Positions 4,341-5,613 of a DNA stretch of 5,613 nucleotides are shown piece by piece. A program made the translations under genes and the position numbers. The notes under the pieces are model-generated. The model worked only from the letters and a program-made list of their open reading frames with translations, was not told where the DNA came from and searched no databases. How positions within the stretch are numbered: position 1 is the first letter of the stretch; each line of letters starts with the position of its first letter. The DNA comes from Solirubrobacterales bacterium 70-9 (GTDB taxonomy: Bacteria > Actinomycetota > Thermoleophilia > Solirubrobacterales > 70-9), in NCBI GenBank assembly GCA_001898095.1, contig MKSH01000148.1, forward strand, positions 1-5,613. The letters are read 5' to 3'.

Positions 4341-5613
4341 ATGAGCGATAAGAGCCAGATCGGGGTCACCGGCCTCGCCGTGATGGGGGCCAACCTGGCC
4401 CGAAACATCGGCCGCAACGGCTGGTCGGTAGCGGTGCACAACCGCAGCCCGGAGAAAACCCGCCAGTTCATCGCCGACTACGGCGAGGAGGGCGATTTCA
4501 CCGGCACCGAGACGAGCGAGGAGTTCGTCGCCGCCCTGGAGCGTCCGCGGAAGGTCATCATCATGGTCAAAGCGGGGGCGCCGGTCGACGGGGTGATCGA
4601 GGAGCTGGCGCCGCTGCTCGACGACGGCGACATCCTGATCGACGCCGGCAACTCGCACTTCCCGGACACCAAGCGACGGACCGCCGAATGCGAGGAGCGC
4701 GGGCTGCGCTTCCTCGGGATCGGGGTCAGCGGCGGCGAGGAGGGCGCGCTGCTCGGGCCGAGCATCATGCCCGGCGGCGCCCGCGAGGCCTACGCCGAGA
4801 TCGAGCCGATCCTGACCAAGATCGCCGCCCAGGTCGACGGCACCCCGTGCTGCGCCTACGTCGGCCCCGACGGTGCCGGCCACTACGTGAAGATGGTCCA
4901 CAACGGGATCGAGTACGCCGACATCCAGCTGATCGCCGAGGCCTACGACCTGATGCGGAACGTCGCCGGGCTCGAGGTCGCCGACATCGCCAGGACCTTC
5001 GAGGGGTGGAACGAAGGCGACCTCGAATCGTTCCTGATCGAGATCACCGCCAAAGTCCTCGCCAAGCAGGACCCGCAGGGCGACGGGCCGCTGATCGACA
5101 AGATCGTCGACCAGGCCGAGCAGAAAGGCACCGGGCGCTGGACCTCCGAAGACGCGCTCGACCAGGGCGTGCCGCTGACCGCGATCACCGAGGCCGTCTT
5201 CGCCCGCACGCTCTCCTCGCTGAAAGAGGAGCGCGCCGCCGCGTCGAAGGTGCTGGCCGGGCCGGAGCCGACGAGCACCGAGGCGCGCCCCGACCTCGTC
5301 GACGACATCCGCGACGCCCTCTACGCGAGCAAGGTGGTCGCCTACGCGCAGGGCTTCCAGCAGATGGAGGCGGCCTCGAGCCGCAACGAGTGGGACCTCG
5401 ACCTGGGGGAGATGGCGACGATCTGGCGCGGCGGCTGCATCATCCGCGCCCGCTTCCTCAACCGGATCAAGGATGCCTACGACGAGGGCGAGGTCGTCAA
5501 CCTCCTCACCGTGCCTTACTTCCGCGACGCCGTCGCCTCGGGCGAGCAGGCCTGGCGGCGGGTGATCAATGCGGCGGTCGACCAGGGCGTCGCCGTCCCC
5601 GCCTTCACCTCCT
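4341..5613 (+). CDS. gnd: 6-phosphogluconate dehydrogenase (decarboxylating), 3' end beyond window
   Basis: Oxidises and decarboxylates 6-phosphogluconate to ribulose 5-phosphate with NADP+ (oxidative pentose phosphate pathway, cytosol, usually a homodimer). 424 residues are visible of a usual 470-485, so about 50 are missing. The Rossmann motif 'GVTGLAVMGANLARNI' is at residues 8-23, and 'HNRSPEKT' at 33-40, where Asn34/Arg35/Ser36 fit binding of the NADP+ 2'-phosphate. Then come 'DAGNSHFPDT' (101-110), 'GVSGGEEGA' (128-136), and the catalytic block 'GHYVKMVHNGIEYADIQ' with Lys184 and Glu191. 'QKGTGRWTSEDALDQGVPL' follows, with Arg266 where E. coli and sheep enzymes have a substrate-binding Lys; I recall Arg in mycobacterial enzymes too. 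'IWRGGCIIRARFLNRI' is at 361-376. The ATG at 4341 gives a full N-terminus and fits a leaderless start. Divergent from citA. The protein's type (long or short form) fits the long, E. coli-like form. Confidence 0.95.
   Translation, partial: MSDKSQIGVTGLAVMGANLARNIGRNGWSVAVHNRSPEKTRQFIADYGEEGDFTGTETSEEFVAALERPRKVIIMVKAGAPVDGVIEELAPLLDDGDILIDAGNSHFPDTKRRTAECEERGLRFLGIGVSGGEEGALLGPSIMPGGAREAYAEIEPILTKIAAQVDGTPCCAYVGPDGAGHYVKMVHNGIEYADIQLIAEAYDLMRNVAGLEVADIARTFEGWNEGDLESFLIEITAKVLAKQDPQGDGPLIDKIVDQAEQKGTGRWTSEDALDQGVPLTAITEAVFARTLSSLKEERAAASKVLAGPEPTSTEARPDLVDDIRDALYASKVVAYAQGFQQMEAASSRNEWDLDLGEMATIWRGGCIIRARFLNRIKDAYDEGEVVNLLTVPYFRDAVASGEQAWRRVINAAVDQGVAVPAFTS

Noticed and set aside
4209..4901. 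Minus-strand open frame of 230 codons opposite gnd
   Set aside because: The translation is Gly/Val/Asp-rich antisense of a strongly conserved enzyme gene. It begins in the regulatory repeat region and has no family features.

Overview
The window reads as a piece of chromosome from a very GC-rich actinobacterium. The best guess is Thermoleophilia/Solirubrobacterales or a relative. This rests on codon use strongly biased to G/C at third positions, a citrate synthase very like mycobacterial 'citrate synthase 2' (CitA), actinobacterial-style TANNNT -10 boxes, and possible leaderless starts. No database search was possible, so the lineage is an inference.

Left part (1-1742, plus strand): a DMT-superfamily membrane transporter (2-871); then a 4-base ATGA overlap into what looks like the decayed remnant of a DUF1028-type gene (868-952), which keeps only its start, its putative promoter and perhaps its C-terminal end; then a two-domain VOC/glyoxalase-fold protein (975-1742).

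Central part (1684-4151, minus strand): a two-gene citrate synthase operon. The promoter-proximal gene (3060-4151) is a CitA-type citrate synthase with a perfect Shine-Dalgarno. It is coupled through a TTGA stop/start overlap to a second citrate-synthase-family protein (1684-3063) that carries an N-terminal helix-turn-helix. This second gene converges on and overlaps the VOC gene by 59 bp. Its coding region contains a perfect 22-bp inverted repeat (1968-2014) that is translated in frame as about 16 extra residues, and a 13-residue duplicated, Arg/Ala/Thr-rich linker.

Right part (4152-5613): a 189-bp divergent regulatory region, then the 6-phosphogluconate dehydrogenase gene (4341 to beyond the window end). 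The divergent region holds a perfect 14-bp palindrome with a third half-site, and a perfect 20-bp inverted repeat whose arms sit symmetrically over the -35 regions of the two divergent -10 candidates.

Functionally, the right two thirds are central carbon metabolism: entry of acetyl-CoA into the TCA or methylcitrate cycle is divergently arranged with the oxidative pentose phosphate pathway (NADPH supply). The HTH on the second synthase and the palindrome upstream of its own operon suggest, but do not prove, that this enzyme-like protein also acts as a metabolite-sensing regulator.
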